Positions 62,184-64,000 of a DNA stretch of 64,000 nt are shown here, piece by piece (within the stretch, counting starts at the first letter, position 1; each line of letters starts with the position of its first letter). This stretch comes from Rhodeus uyekii (Eukaryota > Chordata > Actinopteri > Cypriniformes > Acheilognathidae), in assembly GCA_037043235.1 (NCBI GenBank), contig JAWRVZ010000025.1, forward strand, positions 4,316,001 to 4,380,000. Reading direction: 5' to 3'. Position numbers and translations under genes: made by a program. The notes under the pieces are model-generated. The model did no database searches, was not told the DNA's origin, and was given only the letters and a program-made list of their open reading frames with translations.

Positions 62184-62985
62184 TCATGGCCGTACGGTCT
62201 TTATCCGCTTGTTTGGAGGTTCTGACTTTGACTTTTTGGTGGCAGTTTCTGTGGCACTATCCTCTTCATCACTGTCCTCATCCTCATCATCTATAACATT
62301 GGGTTCAAGAAGATAACAAATAATTATTAACTTGAAATCAATCTCCCTCTTTTTGAGCACAGTCAATTAGAGAAGACATTCAGTAGATCCAGAAAAAAAG
62401 ATAACCATCATAATGCAATGTCCAATTTATAAGGTTTCAAGTGTTTAATCTGTAGTATGATTTAATCCCTAGATTTATGATGATCACTGAATATGTAATC
62501 GGGGGAAAAGGTAAGAACTAAAAAGTGTGCAAAGTGTCTTGCTACCGGTACATTGACAGGTAATTGTAATAAGAACAAGGAAGTAATAAAGTGTTATCCT
62601 AAAGTAGGCCAGAATAAAAAAATATTAACCAGTTGGGTCACTAATTAACATTTCTGTTAAGCGACAGAAGAAGGAGCAGTTCAATCATTACACATGTAAT
62701 GTTTTAGAAGCTAATACGTTGGTTATTTAATTTTTTATTTATGTTTTTGTTTGTTGATTTCTCACAAACGACCCATTTGATCATCTTACCATCCAGAACC
62801 CCTTTGCTATTCTCCGTTGAGCCCTTTTCTTGTTCAACAAGAGCCGTCAAGACTACAGATATATTGGCATTTAATGTCTTGACGCCATTTATCAGCGATT
62901 TCAAATCGCCGTCTACTTGTACTGTGAACTGGCTCGTCTGTCCATCTCTGTACCTCAGTTCTCCGTTCAGCTCGCTCGCAGCCAT
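62184..62985 (-). CDS. gon7: GON7, subunit of the KEOPS tRNA t6A complex, complete
   Basis: Two exons, 62985-62790 and 62290-62184, joined by a GT-AG intron (GTAAG donor, TTATAG acceptor), give exactly 100 aa, the length of human GON7 (C14orf142). The start MAASELNGELRYRDG is followed by a short fold (TVQVDGDLKSLINGVKTLNANISVVL). Then comes a very acidic, disordered tail with a basic end KKSKSEPPNKRIKTVRP. GON7 binds LAGE3 in the KEOPS complex that makes N6-threonylcarbamoyladenosine on ANN-decoding tRNAs. An in-frame ATG 54 nt upstream exists, but the MAASEL start matches the family. It is divergent from ubr7 and convergent with lyset. Confidence 0.93.
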
Positions 62986-63837
62986 ATTGAAGAAGCGCAC
63001 TGAAACTCGGTTGCCAGATCCCACAAGAAATATACGCAACGCTTAACTATGAAAAAAAATGGTATGGGGGTTGGATTATTTCTGAAATATTAATTACGAA
63101 ACGCTTAATTTCATTGATCCACAAAGAAACAAAAAGATTGAATTGAATTTAAAATAGAATAAAACAGAACCTATGCTAAATTGCAACTCTGTAAAATGAT
63201 ATTATCAGCATGCAATCAGCATTACACCCTTTTACAAAACTAAATATTTCGTGTATACTCTTCTAAATAAAGCAAATAATCTCAGCATATTCAAGGACAC
63301 ATAAAAACCCACCGGGAAACACAACTAACCCTTAAAAAGTGTCTGTATTTTAGCCGCAAGTCTCCAAAAATCACACCCATGCATACCAGTAATGAATATC
63401 ACAATGAGTGGACATGGCAACACAGATCTACCCTTTAAACTCTGACCCATCGAATTGGCTTCGCGAAAATTATTATTTTTTCTGTCTGTCCAGAATCACT
63501 GAGATTATGTAGCCATGATGTTTTAATACACGTCAGTGAGAAAAAATAACTCGGTCATAATAAATTCTGTTTAGAACTACCTGAACCCTCCCGCCAAAAC
63601 ATGCTGTATTTGCATAAACCGGAAACAGCATTGGTTTTGTTATTGTTACAGTTGATCCAGAGAAAGTCCTCGGGTAATGTCAAACCGCGTGACACATTCA
63701 CACATCTTTCCTTTTATTACAGTGTACCCACTATCGCCAATAAAACGGTCTCGTTGACAGGCCAGTTAGTTCGTGTCTCGTTTCGTGCCCTGGAACAGGA
63801 ACTGGAAACATTTTTTTTTGCGCTCGTCTCTTCAAGG
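62986..63837. promoter_or_regulatory. Shared divergent promoter region of gon7 and ubr7
   Basis: Only about 850 bp separate the two start codons, which point away from each other. The stretch is AT-rich with scattered CpG near each gene. No TATA box is obvious, and no reading frame resembles a known protein (the frame opening at 63601 runs into ubr7 and is its 5' UTR). Confidence 0.5.
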
Positions 63838-63969
63838 ATGGCGGCAAATGATGGAGAGGAGGAGGCTACTGTATCTCTGGTGGACGTGTTAGAGGAGGAC
63901 GAAGAGCTGGAGAATGAAGCCTCCGCGGTGCTTGGAGGGAGTGATTCAGAGAAATGCTCCTATCCAGAG
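63838..63969 (+). CDS. ubr7: UBR7, first coding exon (partial)
   Basis: Forty-four codons ending at the donor GAG/GTTTGA at 63970; the rest of the gene is beyond the window. The segment VSLVDVLEEDEELENEASAV plus LGGSDSEKCSY is almost identical to the N-terminus of vertebrate UBR7, just before its UBR box. UBR7 is a UBR-box and PHD-finger protein reported to ubiquitinate histone H2B. The ATG at 63838 (AAGGATGG) has a purine at -3 and G at +4 and matches the family start. A longer in-frame opening from 63601 lacks resemblance and is taken as 5' UTR. Confidence 0.93.
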
Positions 63970-64000
63970 GTTTGACGTGGTTATATCATATTTTTAGTCT

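Noticed and set aside
63601..63837. Longer ubr7 N-terminus starting at 63601
   Set aside because: Sequence before 63838 has no conserved features, and the ATG at 63838 fits the known UBR7 start.
1..64000. CRISPR arrays, phage or bacterial operons, or a novel defence-like system
   Set aside because: No regularly spaced repeats or prokaryotic gene organisation; everything legible is vertebrate genes, introns and repeats.

Overview
This is ordinary chromosomal DNA from a ray-finned fish, most likely a cyprinid (zebrafish or carp group). Many short exons have GT-AG junctions, introns are AT-rich, and interspersed DNA transposon remnants, microsatellites and a tRNA-derived SINE with a fish-type tail are present. 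There are no bacterial-style operons. Species was judged from gene content and repeat style only; no search was run.

Layout: the end of a SERTAD2-like gene (+, 2-223) with a long 3' UTR; ahsa1 (+, nine coding exons, 338 aa); sel1l (+, 21 coding exons, 777 aa); a single-domain phospholipase B1-like gene (+, 16 coding exons, 441 aa); chga, chromogranin A (+, 8 exons, 367 aa); itpk1 (-, ten coding exons, 400 aa), convergent with chga; lyset/tmem251 (+, one coding exon, 142 aa); gon7 (-, two exons, 100 aa); and the first exon of ubr7 (+), divergent from gon7 and cut by the window edge. I joined exons by splice sites and reading phase. All six multi-exon genes complete in the window close in frame on a stop codon.

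The order chga-itpk1-lyset-gon7-ubr7 matches human 14q32 from memory, except that the mammalian gene MOAP1 is missing from its slot. SEL1L and AHSA1 are also on human 14q, while SERTAD2 and PLB1 are on human 2p. The neighbours are not one pathway. Themes are proteostasis (ahsa1, an Hsp90 co-chaperone; sel1l, ER-associated degradation; ubr7, a UBR-box protein), secretory and lysosomal biology (chga, lyset), inositol phosphate signalling (itpk1), tRNA modification (gon7) and lipid digestion (plb1-like).

Introns and spacers hold identifiable mobile-element remnants: a fold-back Tc1-like element in sel1l, an internally deleted Tc1-like element, a pogo-like MITE and a hAT-like MITE with target duplications, a solo LTR with a 4-bp duplication just upstream of the chga promoter, a SINE, a LINE tail, and about eight copies of one AT-rich repeat family. 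I found no convincing undescribed biological system. The most checkable oddities are two GC-AG introns in the plb1-like gene, the fold-back Tc1 element, the LTR-chga promoter arrangement, a 25-nt exon in itpk1, and candidate regulatory sites for ahsa1 (heat shock elements) and sel1l (three evenly spaced CCAAT boxes).
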